In this document: piece after piece, positions 31,114 to 39,402 of the stretch
Numbering within the stretch: position 1 is the first letter of the stretch
How the letters are laid out: every line of letters begins with the position of its first letter
NCBI GenBank assembly: GCA_002551355.1
Contig: NTHE01000059.1
Location: forward strand, 1 to 50,813
Length of the DNA stretch: 50,813 nt
Reading direction: 5' to 3'
Origin: Streptomyces sp. man185
GTDB lineage: Bacteria > Actinomycetota > Actinomycetes > Streptomycetales > Streptomycetaceae
The notes under the pieces: model-generated
Seen by the model: the letters and a program-made list of their open reading frames with translations, nothing else
Databases searched by the model: none
Told to the model about the DNA's origin: nothing
Program-made: the position numbers and the translations under genes

Positions 31114-32241
31114 GTGCGCCCGGTAACCGCGACGGCAACGGCCGTCACCACGATCCTCGGCGTCGGTGCGACAGCGGTCGCGGCCGGCCGGTACGCCAGC
31201 GACGTCGCCCTCAGGGCGACGCCCGGACGTCCCCTCCCCGCCGACCGCAGACTCACCGTGCACGCCACGACGGCCGGGCAGGTCACCCTGACCCGTTCCT
31301 TCTCGGCGCTGAGGCCCGGCACCTGGGGCCTCGCCGGACCCGGGGTCCACGCGGTCGTCGGGCCGGTCGTCGAAGGGGCCTCCCAGGGCGCCGACACCGT
31401 CGTCCGGAGGCTGGAGAGCGTTGGCGCCGGGATCCTCGAACCGGGCGCGAAAGTGCGTCTGACCCCGGCCCTCTACGGCGGTGACCCCGGCAGCGACCTC
31501 GGCCTGGATCACCAGGAGGTCGAGATCCCCGGCGAGCTCGGGACCCTGCCCGCCTGGTACGTCCCCGGCGGGCGCGACACCTGGGTCATCACCGTGCACG
31601 GCCTCGGTGCCACCCGGGCCCACCCCATGAACCTGTTGGGCTTCCTGAACGCCCAGCACTTCCCGGTGCTCGACCTCGCCTACCGGGGCGACCCCGGAGC
31701 CCCTCGCCCCGCCGACGGCCTCGGCCACTTCGGCGTCTCCGAGTGGCGCGACCTCGACGCCGCCATCCGCTACGCCCTGCGCTACGGCGCCAACAACGTG
31801 ATCGTCCACGGCTGGTCCACCGGCGCCACCATGGCCCTGTACGCCGCGGTCGAGTCCCCGCTCCGCGACCGGATCAGCGGCATCGTCCTCGACTCCCCGG
31901 TGCTGGACTGGCCGGTCACCCTGCGCGCCCTGGCCGCCGCCCGCGGAGTCCCGGCGGCCCTGCTGCCGCTCGCCGTCCGCGCCGCCCAGGGCCGGACCGG
32001 CATGAGTCCCGTTCCCGTGCTGGAGACGTCCGTACCGGCCTCCCTGCACACCCCGACCCTGATCCTGCACGGCCCCGACGACACGATCGCCCCCTGGCTC
32101 CCCTCCCGCGAGTTCGCCGCGCGCCGCCCGGATCTGGTCAGCCTCCACGCTGTGGCCGAGGCTCCGCATGCGTCGATGTGGAACGCCGACCCGGCCCGCT
32201 ACGAAGAGACCCTGCGACGCTTCCTCACGCCCCTGATGTGA
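31114..32241 (+). CDS. Alpha/beta hydrolase with N-terminal membrane segment
   Basis: A 375-residue protein. A short hydrophobic N-terminal segment (ATAVTTILGVGATAVAAG) could be a membrane anchor or signal peptide; the rest is an alpha/beta hydrolase: oxyanion region VITVHGLGATRAHP, nucleophile elbow IVHGWSTGATMALYAA (G-x-S-x-G-like), acid LHGPDDTIAP, and His in AVAEAPHASMW. The family fits lipases, esterases or thioesterases. It starts at a GTG. The substrate is unknown; the GWSTG elbow is typical of BAAT/hydrolase-4-like proteins. Confidence 0.85.
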   Translation: MRPVTATATAVTTILGVGATAVAAGRYASDVALRATPGRPLPADRRLTVHATTAGQVTLTRSFSALRPGTWGLAGPGVHAVVGPVVEGASQGADTVVRRLESVGAGILEPGAKVRLTPALYGGDPGSDLGLDHQEVEIPGELGTLPAWYVPGGRDTWVITVHGLGATRAHPMNLLGFLNAQHFPVLDLAYRGDPGAPRPADGLGHFGVSEWRDLDAAIRYALRYGANNVIVHGWSTGATMALYAAVESPLRDRISGIVLDSPVLDWPVTLRALAAARGVPAALLPLAVRAAQGRTGMSPVPVLETSVPASLHTPTLILHGPDDTIAPWLPSREFAARRPDLVSLHAVAEAPHASMWNADPARYEETLRRFLTPLM

Positions 32242-32333
32242 GCCGATGGGGTGAACTCTCCCCCTTGCGGTCGCACCGGAGGAACCTTTCACGTACCGGT
32301 GAAACGCCTTCCGTTTGGGCTTTCGGGCCGTCA

Positions 32334-32349
32334 GGAGCAAGACTGCTCC
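32334..32349 (+). promoter_or_regulatory. Hairpin sequestering the ribosome site of the following gene
   Basis: GGAGCA-AGAC-TGCTCC is a perfect 6-bp stem-loop that contains the only Shine-Dalgarno (AGGAG) and ends one base before the GTG start at 32351. In this form the mRNA would hide its ribosome site, which could allow translational control. Confidence 0.5.
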
Positions 32350-32350
32350 C

Positions 32351-33769
32351 GTGACGTCCCGTACCCCGCGCGACTCCAGGCTGCGACTTGTCCGCCCGCG
32401 ACCCCTTGCCACCGCCCGCAAGGCCGTGACCACCCGGCGCACCAGGCCGGCCCCCCGGCCCCCCGAGGGCACCCCGCCCCGTGCGGAACTGGCCCGCCAG
32501 GCCAGGGCGGTGCTCGCCGACGCCGTGCGCATCGCCCACTGGGCGGCCGGCACCCCGGGGCCGGGCAACGCCGCCCCGCTCGCGGCCCACGCCCTCGAAC
32601 GGGCGGCCACCGCCCTGGAGCTCTCCCCGGCGCAGGTGCGCGCCGGGTGGGACCGGGCCCGGCTGGCCGGACTCATCGAGCTGCACGGCGACACCGCCCG
32701 CCCCGGCTGGCGGCTGCGCGCCTGGGACCGGGACGACTCCGCCGTCCTGCGCGGCTGGGTGGCGCTCTTCGACGCCTGGTCGCTCGTGCACGCCGCACCC
32801 GCCGACATCGAGGCCGGCGCGGTCGCCGAAGCCGTCGAGGCCGTGCCCCAGGTGCTCTCGCTCCTGCAGCTCTCCGCGGGTCCCGTCACCGTCCCCGCTC
32901 TGCTGGACCTCCTCGGCCAGCGCGTCGCCGAACTCCATGAGGAGCGCTGCGAAGTGCCCCTGGGACCCGGCAGATCCGCGCCCGCCGTCCCGGCCGAGAC
33001 GGTCGCCGCCCAGGCCCGGACCACCGCCGGGCCCGCCCGGAGCGCCGACCTCAACGCCCTCCTGCTCGACTGGGCCCTGGAAGGCCTCGTCGCCGTCGGG
33101 GCACTGACGCTGGGCAAGGGGCACGCCACCCTCACCCCGCTCGGCAACTGGGCGGTCTGGGTCAAGCTGGAACAGATCTGCGTGGCCGCCCAGAGCCCGG
33201 CAGGGAACATCGAACAGTCCGCCGCCGACATGCTCCTCGGCTGCGCCCGGCTCACCCCCGGCCCGGCGCGCGACGAATACCGGGCCTGGCTCGCCGCCCG
33301 CACCGTCGGCAGCGCCGTAGCCGAACTGCTGGCCGTCGCCCGGGGCGAGGACGCGCTGCTGCGCGGACTGGCCTTCGAGGCGCTGCGGGTCGTCGGCGCC
33401 CCCGCCGAACCCGAGGTCCGCGCCGTGCTCGCCGAACCCTCGCTGCGGCCCTACGCGCTGCTCTGGCTCGCCGAGTACGAGGGCAACGACCCGGACGACG
33501 CCCAGGACGTCCTCAGCCGGGAGGAGGCCACCTGGCTCTGGGTCGACACGGCCGCCGCCGTCGCCGACCACGGCGAGACCGGCCTGCTGGTGCGCCACCT
33601 CGACTCCGCCGTCCAGGGCACCGTCCCGGCCCTGCTCGACGAGGTGAGGGCCGTCGGCCACCCCCGCACCGTCCAGGTTCTGGTCGCCCTGGCCGCCGCC
33701 CACCCGGACCCGGCCCTGGCCAAAGCGGTCCGCCGGGCCGCCTTCCAGGTGCACACCGGCGGAGCCTGA
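32351..33769 (+). CDS. Conserved actinomycete protein of unknown function (winged-helix-like / HEAT-like)
   Basis: A 472-residue, Ala/Leu/Arg-rich, fully alpha-helical-looking cytosolic protein. The N-terminal 30-100 residues are basic; the middle has VGALTLGKGHATLTPLGNWAVW, which resembles a winged-helix or TPLG-type module found in some regulators; the C-terminal third shows HEAT-like helical repeats (LLAVARGEDALLRGLAFEAL, VLVALAAAHPDPALAKAVRR). Start is GTG at 32351, with an AGGAG hidden in a hairpin. No catalytic motif is seen. It may be a regulatory or scaffold protein; I do not assign a function. Confidence 0.78.
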   Translation: MTSRTPRDSRLRLVRPRPLATARKAVTTRRTRPAPRPPEGTPPRAELARQARAVLADAVRIAHWAAGTPGPGNAAPLAAHALERAATALELSPAQVRAGWDRARLAGLIELHGDTARPGWRLRAWDRDDSAVLRGWVALFDAWSLVHAAPADIEAGAVAEAVEAVPQVLSLLQLSAGPVTVPALLDLLGQRVAELHEERCEVPLGPGRSAPAVPAETVAAQARTTAGPARSADLNALLLDWALEGLVAVGALTLGKGHATLTPLGNWAVWVKLEQICVAAQSPAGNIEQSAADMLLGCARLTPGPARDEYRAWLAARTVGSAVAELLAVARGEDALLRGLAFEALRVVGAPAEPEVRAVLAEPSLRPYALLWLAEYEGNDPDDAQDVLSREEATWLWVDTAAAVADHGETGLLVRHLDSAVQGTVPALLDEVRAVGHPRTVQVLVALAAAHPDPALAKAVRRAAFQVHTGGA

Positions 33770-33782
33770 GCCGTACGCCCCG

Positions 33783-33813
33783 GGGGCCGCGCGGTGGTCA
33801 CGCCCACGGCCCC
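33783..33813. terminator. Weak hairpin between convergent genes
   Basis: GGGGCCG pairs with CGGCCCC around an inner GTGG/CCAC stem, between two convergent stops (33769 and 33856). Alternative pairings exist in this GC-rich spacer, so the terminator call is tentative. Confidence 0.4.
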
Positions 33814-33855
33814 ATTGGGCACCGCGCGCAGCCTCCCGTCGCCGGGGTCCTCCGC

Positions 33856-34269
33856 TCAGCCGGCGGACCCCGGGGCGTACGTCCCGAAGCTCCACACATT
33901 GCCCTCGGCGTCCCGCGCCATGTAGTCCCGGGAGCCGTAGTCCTGGTCGGTCGGCTCCATCAGGATCTCCACGCCGAACTCCCTGGCCCGGGCGCAGTGC
34001 GCGTCCACGTCGTCCACCACCACGTACACCCCCGCCGGGCCCGCGCCGGCCATCGCCCGGGCGAACAGGCCCTCGCGCCCCTTCGAGCCGAGCATCACCC
34101 TGCCGTTGCCCAAGGACAGCTCGGCATGCAGCACACTGCCGTTCTCGCCCTCGTAGACCGCCTCCCGGGTGAAGCCGAGGCCCCGCGTCAGCGTCTCGAT
34201 CGCCGCCTTCGCGTCGTCGTAGAGGATCGTCGGGTAGATCGTCGGAACCCCGCTCGCCGCGCCGGCCAT
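33856..34269 (-). CDS. VOC family protein (bleomycin-resistance/glyoxalase-like)
   Basis: A 137-residue single VOC domain: PTILYDDAKAAIETLTRGLG, FTREAVYEGENGSVLHAELS, GVYVVVDDVDAHCARAREFG, DYGSRDYMARDAEGNVWSFG. This is the PhnB-like subgroup (ARDAEGNVWSFGTY), which often lacks a known substrate. ATG start at MAGAASGVPTIYP; the frame stays open upstream but is Arg-rich. Nothing nearby indicates a pathway. Confidence 0.85.
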   Translation of the reverse strand: MAGAASGVPTIYPTILYDDAKAAIETLTRGLGFTREAVYEGENGSVLHAELSLGNGRVMLGSKGREGLFARAMAGAGPAGVYVVVDDVDAHCARAREFGVEILMEPTDQDYGSRDYMARDAEGNVWSFGTYAPGSAG

Positions 34270-34362
34270 GGCACTCACCTCTCCTGCCGCCCGTACCGCT
34301 CGATGTGATCTGCGTCTCAGTCTTCCACCGGCCACTGACAACGGCAGGCCGTCCGTCCCGGC

Positions 34363-35253
34363 TCAGGCGAAGGTGTCGCACCGGGCCATGTCGCCCGTGC
34401 GGAATCCGGTGGAGAACCACTGCTGCCGCTGCGCCGCCGAGCCGTGCGTCCACGACTCCGGGGTGACCCGCCCCTGGTACCGCTCCTGGATCCGGTCGTC
34501 GCCGACGGCCGCCGCCGCGTCCAGGCCGTCCCGGACGTCCGCCCGGGTCAGCTCCGTGATCAACGGCCGGCCGGTCGACTCGTCCGGCGTCGTCGTGGCG
34601 TGGTGCGCCCAGACCCCGGCGTAGCAGTCGGCCTGCAGCTCCACCCTCACCGCGTTGCTGTTCTCGCCCTGCCGCCCGTCCTGCGACCGGCCCAGCGTTC
34701 CCATGAGGTTCTGCACATGGTGGCCGTACTCGTGCGCCACCACGTACGCCTGGGCGAACGGTCCGCCGCTGGAGCCGAACTTCGTCCGCAGGTCGTCGAA
34801 GAACCCGAGGTCCAGATAGACCTTGCGGTCGCCGGGGCAGTAGAACGGCCCGACCGCCGAGGTGGCGGCCCCGCACGCGGTGCCCACCTGCCGGCTGAAC
34901 AGGACCGTCCGGGCGCCCGTGTACGAGGCGTCCCGCCGATCGAACTCCTGACGCCAGAAGTCCTGCACGCTGTTGACCACCGCCACCGTCCGGCAGTCCT
35001 CCCGGCTGTTCGCGTCCTGTCCCTTCAGGCAGCTCTCCTGCACCTGACCGGCCGACGACGAGGTCGCCGCCGGGTCCGCGCCGTCGGAGGTGAGGCCGAG
35101 CTGATCGGGCCCGACGCCGAAGAGCAGGCCCAGGATCAGGGCGATCACCCCGGCGATGCCACCGCCCACGGTGGCCCTCCCGCCCGGGATCCGGCTGCTC
35201 CGCACATCCTGGACCTCGGATGTGTCCAGATCGGCGTCGTCGTCGAACTGCAC
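34363..35253 (-). CDS. Neutral zinc metallopeptidase (membrane-anchored)
   Basis: A 296-residue protein with an acidic N-terminal tail (QFDDDADLDTSEVQDVR), one transmembrane helix (GIAGVIALILGLLFGV), and an extracytoplasmic domain with metallopeptidase site in FAQAYVVAHEYGHHVQNLMG (HEYGHH) and the downstream ELQADCYAGVW glutamate. Four Cys in pairs (CLKG/CRTV and CGAA/CPGD) suggest disulfides. It matches the putative neutral zinc metallopeptidase (YpfJ-like) family. A GTG start at 35253 was chosen; it has no strong ribosome site, so the start is uncertain. Confidence 0.87.
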   Translation of the reverse strand: MQFDDDADLDTSEVQDVRSSRIPGGRATVGGGIAGVIALILGLLFGVGPDQLGLTSDGADPAATSSSAGQVQESCLKGQDANSREDCRTVAVVNSVQDFWRQEFDRRDASYTGARTVLFSRQVGTACGAATSAVGPFYCPGDRKVYLDLGFFDDLRTKFGSSGGPFAQAYVVAHEYGHHVQNLMGTLGRSQDGRQGENSNAVRVELQADCYAGVWAHHATTTPDESTGRPLITELTRADVRDGLDAAAAVGDDRIQERYQGRVTPESWTHGSAAQRQQWFSTGFRTGDMARCDTFA

Positions 35254-35360
35254 GGGGCGCACCACCCTCGGGCTCGGGCGGGCGACGGGGTGCCGCCCTG
35301 CGCCGAGTATCGGACGGTTCGTCCCACCGGGCACGCGGAAAAGGAGTTGCGCGCCGCCAG

Positions 35361-35366
35361 TAGAAT
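35361..35366 (+). promoter_or_regulatory. -10 box TAGAAT of a leaderless mini-ORF/ABC-F transcript
   Basis: TAGAAT is a good sigma-HrdB -10 box. The ATG of the seven-codon mini-ORF begins seven bases after it, where transcription would start, so that ORF is probably leaderless. No clear -35 is seen. Confidence 0.55.
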
Positions 35367-35373
35367 GGGCCGT

Positions 35374-35397
35374 ATGGCCTTCCTCCTTGTGCATTAG
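35374..35397 (+). CDS. Leaderless 7-codon uORF (MAFLLVH) before the ABC-F gene
   Basis: ATG GCC TTC CTC CTT GTG CAT TAG begins at the expected transcription start and ends 60 bases before the ABC-F GTG. ABC-F genes of the antibiotic-resistance and ribosome-rescue type are often controlled by ribosome stalling on short leader peptides. The hydrophobic FLLV core would be in the exit tunnel. Function is inferred. Confidence 0.5.
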   Translation: MAFLLVH

Positions 35398-35457
35398 CGG
35401 CGTCGAGAGACCTCCGCCCTCGTCCCTCCGCCGTCCAAACTGCCCTGGAGTTTTCCC

Positions 35458-37056
35458 GTGATCACCGCTTCCGGCATCGAGCTGCGCGCCGGCGCCCGCA
35501 TCCTCATCGAGTCCGCCTCCTTCCGCATCGCCAAGGGCGACCGCATCGGCCTCGTCGGCCGCAACGGAGCGGGCAAGACCACCCTCACCAAGTGCCTCGC
35601 GGGCGAGGGCACCCCCGCCGGCGGCACCATCACCAAGTCCGGCGAGGTGGGCTACCTCCCGCAGGACCCGCGCACCGGCGACCTCGACATCCTCGCCCGG
35701 GACCGCATCCTCTCCGCCCGCGGCCTCGACACGATCCTGCGCAAGATGCGGGAGAACGAGGACCGGATGGCGAACGGACAGGGCGCCACCCGCGAGAAGG
35801 CGATGAAGAAGTACGAGCGCCTGGAGACGGAGTTCCTCACCAAGGGCGGGTACGCCGCCGAGGCCGAGGCCGCCACCATCGCCGCCGCGCTCAGCCTGCC
35901 CGACCGGGTGCTCGGCCAGCCCCTCCATACGCTCTCCGGTGGTCAGCGCCGCCGCGTCGAGCTGGCCCGGATCCTCTTCTCGGACGCCGACACCCTGCTC
36001 CTGGACGAGCCGACCAACCACCTCGACGCCGACTCCATCGTCTGGCTGCGCGACTACCTCAAGTCCTACCGCGGCGGCTTCGTCGTGATCTCCCACGATG
36101 TCGAACTGGTCGAGACGGTCGTCAACAAGGTGTTCTACCTCGACGCCAACCGTTCCCAGATCGACGTCTACAACATGGGCTGGAAGCTCTACCAGCAGCA
36201 GCGCGAGGCCGACGAGAAGCGCCGCAAGCGCGAGCGCCAGAACGCCGAGAAGAAGGCCGCGACCCTCAACGCGCAGGCCGACAAGATGCGTGCCAAGGCC
36301 ACCAAGACCGTCGCCGCCCAGAACATGGCCAAGCGCGCCGACCGGCTGCTCTCGGGCCTGGAGGCCGTGCGCGTCTCCGACAAGGTCGCCAAGCTGCGGT
36401 TCCCCGACCCCTCGCCCTGCGGCAAGACCCCGCTGATGGCGGAGGGCCTGTCCAAGTCGTACGGCTCGCTGGAGATCTTCACCGACGTCGACCTCGCCAT
36501 CGACAAGGGCTCCCGCGTCGTCATCCTCGGCCTCAACGGCGCGGGCAAGACCACGCTGCTGCGCCTGCTCGGCGGGGCCGAGAAGCCCGACACCGGCCAG
36601 ATCATCGAGGGGCACGGCCTCAAGCTCGGGTACTACGCCCAGGAGCACGAGACCCTCGACCCGGAGCGCACGGTCCTGGAGAACATGCGCTCCGCCGCCC
36701 CCGACCTCGACCTCGTCGCGGTCCGCAAGACGCTCGGTTCCTTCCTCTTCTCCGGCGACGACGTCGACAAGCCCGCGGGCGTGCTCTCCGGCGGCGAGAA
36801 GACCCGGCTCGCGCTCGCGACCCTGGTCGTCTCCTCCGCCAACGTGCTCCTGCTCGACGAGCCGACGAACAACCTCGACCCCGCCAGCCGCGAGGAGATC
36901 CTCGGCGCGCTGCGCACCTACAAGGGCGCCGTCGTCCTCGTCACCCACGACGAAGGCGCCGTCGAGGCGCTCCAGCCGGAGCGGATCATCCTGCTCCCGG
37001 ACGGTGTCGAGGACCTCTGGGGAGCGGACTACCGCGACCTCGTCGCCCTCGCCTGA
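35458..37056 (+). CDS. ABC-F family ATPase (translation factor)
   Basis: A 532-residue soluble protein with two ABC domains and no membrane helices. Domain 1: Walker A GLVGRNGAGKTTLTK, signature TLSGGQRRRVELAR, Walker B TLLLDEPTNHLD. Domain 2: VILGLNGAGKTTLLR, VLSGGEKTRLALA, VLLLDEPTNNLD. The linker (about 250-315) is a charged helix pair (EKRRKRERQNAEKKAATLNA), the P-site tRNA interaction motif. It is of the EttA/Uup/resistance type; ABC-Fs act on stalled ribosomes or antibiotic-bound ribosomes. The GTG has a TGGAG ribosome site. Confidence 0.95.
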   Translation: MITASGIELRAGARILIESASFRIAKGDRIGLVGRNGAGKTTLTKCLAGEGTPAGGTITKSGEVGYLPQDPRTGDLDILARDRILSARGLDTILRKMRENEDRMANGQGATREKAMKKYERLETEFLTKGGYAAEAEAATIAAALSLPDRVLGQPLHTLSGGQRRRVELARILFSDADTLLLDEPTNHLDADSIVWLRDYLKSYRGGFVVISHDVELVETVVNKVFYLDANRSQIDVYNMGWKLYQQQREADEKRRKRERQNAEKKAATLNAQADKMRAKATKTVAAQNMAKRADRLLSGLEAVRVSDKVAKLRFPDPSPCGKTPLMAEGLSKSYGSLEIFTDVDLAIDKGSRVVILGLNGAGKTTLLRLLGGAEKPDTGQIIEGHGLKLGYYAQEHETLDPERTVLENMRSAAPDLDLVAVRKTLGSFLFSGDDVDKPAGVLSGGEKTRLALATLVVSSANVLLLDEPTNNLDPASREEILGALRTYKGAVVLVTHDEGAVEALQPERIILLPDGVEDLWGADYRDLVALA

Positions 37057-37376
37057 TCCACCGGGGATAGATCATTCGGCCTACGCGTGATCCATCATCT
37101 GCGTGAGACCCTCTCGTACTCCGGTGGTGCGCCCGGCGCTCACGCGCTGTGCGCCCCTTTTCGGGTGGCCCCTCCCCGTACGGCCCTGACCTGCCGGTTC
37201 TTCTGCCGGTCCGGGCCGTGCGCCCCCGTGCGCCTGGTGGAACCAGGGATTCCGCTCGTGTTGGCACGCCTCTGGTCAGGGAATCCGCTCGCACCGACCT
37301 TGCCGAATGGGTGGCCAGGAAGGGCGGGAGGGGTGATCATGAGAGTCCAGAGCGCACTTCCCACGAGGAGGCACGG
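37057..37376 (+). promoter_or_regulatory. Gene-free spacer upstream of gbn, with a cluster of GATC sites
   Basis: I see no gene in this 320-bp spacer. GATC occurs at 37055, 37070, 37089 (three within 38 bp, the first in the ABC-F stop) and 37335; fewer than one would be expected by chance at this base composition. Since the Gbn protein encoded next is known to bind GATC motifs, these may be autoregulatory or nucleoid-binding sites. Confidence 0.4.
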
Positions 37377-37598
37377 GTGGCCGAGACTCTGAAGAAGGGC
37401 AGCCGGGTAACCGGCGCCGCGCGTGACAAGCTCGCGGCAGACCTGAAGAAGAAGTACGACTCCGGTGCGAGCATTCGGGCGCTGGCCGAGGAAACCGGCC
37501 GCTCCTACGGGTTCGTCCACCGGATGCTCAGTGAGTCCGGAGTGACGCTGCGGGGACGCGGCGGCGCGACACGAGGCAAGAAGGCCGCTTCGGCCTGA
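37377..37598 (+). CDS. gbn: Small HTH nucleoid-associated protein, Gbn-like (SCO1839 homologue)
   Basis: A 73-residue basic protein: AETLKKGSRVTGAARDKLAA, then HTH region YDSGASIRALAEETGRSYGF with VHRMLSESGVTLRGRGG, and a Lys/Ala tail. The size and sequence type, and the place between ABC-F and enoyl-CoA hydratase genes, fit SCO1839, reported as the GATC-binding nucleoid protein Gbn of Streptomyces. The GTG has GAGGAGG six bases upstream. It likely binds DNA chromosome-wide and affects development. The assignment relies on recalled gene order and size. Confidence 0.82.
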   Translation: MAETLKKGSRVTGAARDKLAADLKKKYDSGASIRALAEETGRSYGFVHRMLSESGVTLRGRGGATRGKKAASA

Positions 37599-37665
37599 GG
37601 CCTCGGGTTATCGAGGTTCCGGCATTCCGGGGTTCCCGGCGTCTTCGGGCCCAAGGGAACGCGGG

Positions 37666-37705
37666 GTGACCACCCGGCTGACCGCAAGGTCGTCCGGGTG
37701 GTTAC
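37666..37705 (+). terminator. Hairpin terminator after gbn
   Basis: GTGACCACCCGG pairs with CCGGGTGGTTAC (11 of 12 bp, one G-T pair) around a 16-base loop, about 70 bases after the gbn stop and before the enoyl-CoA hydratase gene. A short TGTTC tail follows. Confidence 0.55.
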
Positions 37706-37757
37706 TGTTCAGTCACTTAAGTCCGAGTGCTGACTGCACCCCATCCGGAGGCGCCCC

Positions 37758-38549
37758 ATGACCTCGCTCGACACTGTGCTCGACAAGGACGGCGTACGGC
37801 TCACCGTCGACGACGCCGTTGCCACGGTGACGCTCACCCGTCCGGCCAAGCGCAACGCTCAGTCTCCCGCTCTGTGGCGGGCGTTGACCGAGGCCGGACG
37901 GGCGCTGCCCGGCACGGTCCGGGTCGTGGTGCTCCGGGGCGAGGGCAAGTCCTTCTCCGCGGGCCTCGACCGGCAGGCCTTCACCCCCGAAGGCTTCGAC
38001 GGCGAGCCGTCGTTCCTCGACATGGCGCGCGGCCCGGAGGCCGAGCTCGACGCGACCATCGCCGAGTACCAGGAGGCGTTCACCTGGTGGCGCCGCAACG
38101 ACCTGGTGTCGATCGCGACGGTCCAGGGCCACGCCATCGGCGCCGGCTTCCAGCTCGCCCTCGCCTGTGATCTGCGGATCGTCGCCGAGGACGTGCAGTT
38201 CGCGATGCGCGAGACCAGCCTCGGCCTCGTTCCCGACCTCACGGGCACCCACCCCCTGGTGAACCTCGTGGGGTACGCCCGCGCGCTCGAAATCTGCGCC
38301 ACCGGCCGCTTCGTACACGCGGAGGAGGCCGAGCGCACCGGCCTCGCCAACCTCGTGGTGCCCGCCGACCAGCTCGACGCGGCGGCCCGCGACCTCGCCG
38401 GCGCCCTGGTCGCCGCGCCCCGCGACGCCGTCGTCGAGACGAAGGCGCTCCTCGCCGGCGCGCTCTCGCGTGACTACGAGGAGCAGCGCGTCGCCGAGCG
38501 GGCCGCTCAGGGCCGCCGGCTCCGCGACCTGGCGGGCATCACCGACTGA
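37758..38549 (+). CDS. Enoyl-CoA hydratase/isomerase family protein
   Basis: A 263-residue crotonase-fold protein. Seen: VATVTLTRPAKRNAQSPALW, oxyanion-hole segments VLRGEGKSFSAGLDRQAF and VQGHAIGAGFQLALACDLRI, VQFAMRETSLGLVPDLTGTH and the C-terminal helix with VVETKALLAGAL. In the usual hydratase the catalytic Glu pair is in the E-x-x-x-G and later Glu positions; here MRETSLGLVPD keeps one Glu-Thr. It may act in fatty-acid or branched-chain oxidation, or as an isomerase. GGAGG lies eight bases before the ATG. Its end overlaps the convergent next gene by 11 bp. Confidence 0.92.
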   Translation: MTSLDTVLDKDGVRLTVDDAVATVTLTRPAKRNAQSPALWRALTEAGRALPGTVRVVVLRGEGKSFSAGLDRQAFTPEGFDGEPSFLDMARGPEAELDATIAEYQEAFTWWRRNDLVSIATVQGHAIGAGFQLALACDLRIVAEDVQFAMRETSLGLVPDLTGTHPLVNLVGYARALEICATGRFVHAEEAERTGLANLVVPADQLDAAARDLAGALVAAPRDAVVETKALLAGALSRDYEEQRVAERAAQGRRLRDLAGITD

Positions 38550-39309
38550 CCACGTCCGTGACCAGCACCGACACCGACACCGGCAGCGGCTCCTCCGCGG
38601 CGGCCGCCACCGCCGTGCGCACCGACCGGGCGACATCCAGCGCCCGGTGGTTCCCGGCCGTCGCCACCTCGACCCGGACGTGGTCCCGGGACATGTGCAC
38701 GGGGCTGCCCAGGACCCGGGTCAGCGAGACGACGCCAGGCGTCCCGGCGGCCGCCGTCGCCACCGGGCCCTCGGGCTTCGCGACCCGGGCCGCCGGTGCC
38801 GCCGAGGGCGCCGTCACCTGATCGGGCGCACCGTCCTCCAGCAATGCCGTCACGGTCAGGTCCACCTCGGTGATCTCCAGACCCAGCCGGGCGGCCGCCG
38901 CCGTGAGGAGCGCCCCGCGCAGGGCCGCCGCGGTGTCGGTCAGCGGCCGGTCCGGGGCGGCCGAGAACTCGGCCTCGATCCGTAGCGGCCCCGGCGGCAG
39001 CGCGCTCGGCGGAGCCGGGGGCGGCACCGGGCCGGCCGGGCCCGCCGCGTTCGCCGGGTCCTGCCGGGCATCGGAGCCGTCCCCGGCCAACGCACCCTCC
39101 ACCGCCTCCTCCGCCGGGCCGATCCGTAGCTTCCCCAGCACCGCACCCGGGCGGGCTGCCGCCCCGCGCAGCACCGAGGCGGCAGCCGTCTCCGCGATCC
39201 ACGCGCCGTCGGCCGGACCGCCCAGCGGCAGCAGCCTGCCCAGGCCCAGCCGTTGCCGTACCGCAGCGGTCCATCCGTCGGCCCTCTGCGGGCCTTGCGC
39301 CGTTGTCAT
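38539..39309 (-). CDS. Asp23-cluster companion protein with Asp23-like halves
   Basis: A 256-residue cytosolic protein divergent from the asp23 gene. An N-terminal Trp/Arg region is followed by a Pro/Ala linker, then two stretches that look like the Asp23 beta-alpha-beta unit: TDTAAALRGALLTAAAARLG with ITEVDLTVTALLED, and HVRVEVATAGNHRALDVARS with LPVSVSVLVTDVV. The second strongly resembles the core of the neighbouring Asp23 protein (DVARDVRENVIAAVERMTG, VVEVNIAVSDV). I therefore propose it is an Asp23-related partner. It has no membrane segment. Function not known. Confidence 0.65.
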   Translation of the reverse strand: MTTAQGPQRADGWTAAVRQRLGLGRLLPLGGPADGAWIAETAAASVLRGAAARPGAVLGKLRIGPAEEAVEGALAGDGSDARQDPANAAGPAGPVPPPAPPSALPPGPLRIEAEFSAAPDRPLTDTAAALRGALLTAAAARLGLEITEVDLTVTALLEDGAPDQVTAPSAAPAARVAKPEGPVATAAAGTPGVVSLTRVLGSPVHMSRDHVRVEVATAGNHRALDVARSVRTAVAAAAEEPLPVSVSVLVTDVVSR

Positions 39310-39402
39310 CGCCCCAGCCTGCCGCATCCACGGCGCGGGATGGGGAAAGCGCACTTAACGTGGGCAAGGAAGTCCAACCCTGCCCCGAAGGGAAGAACGG
39401 CG

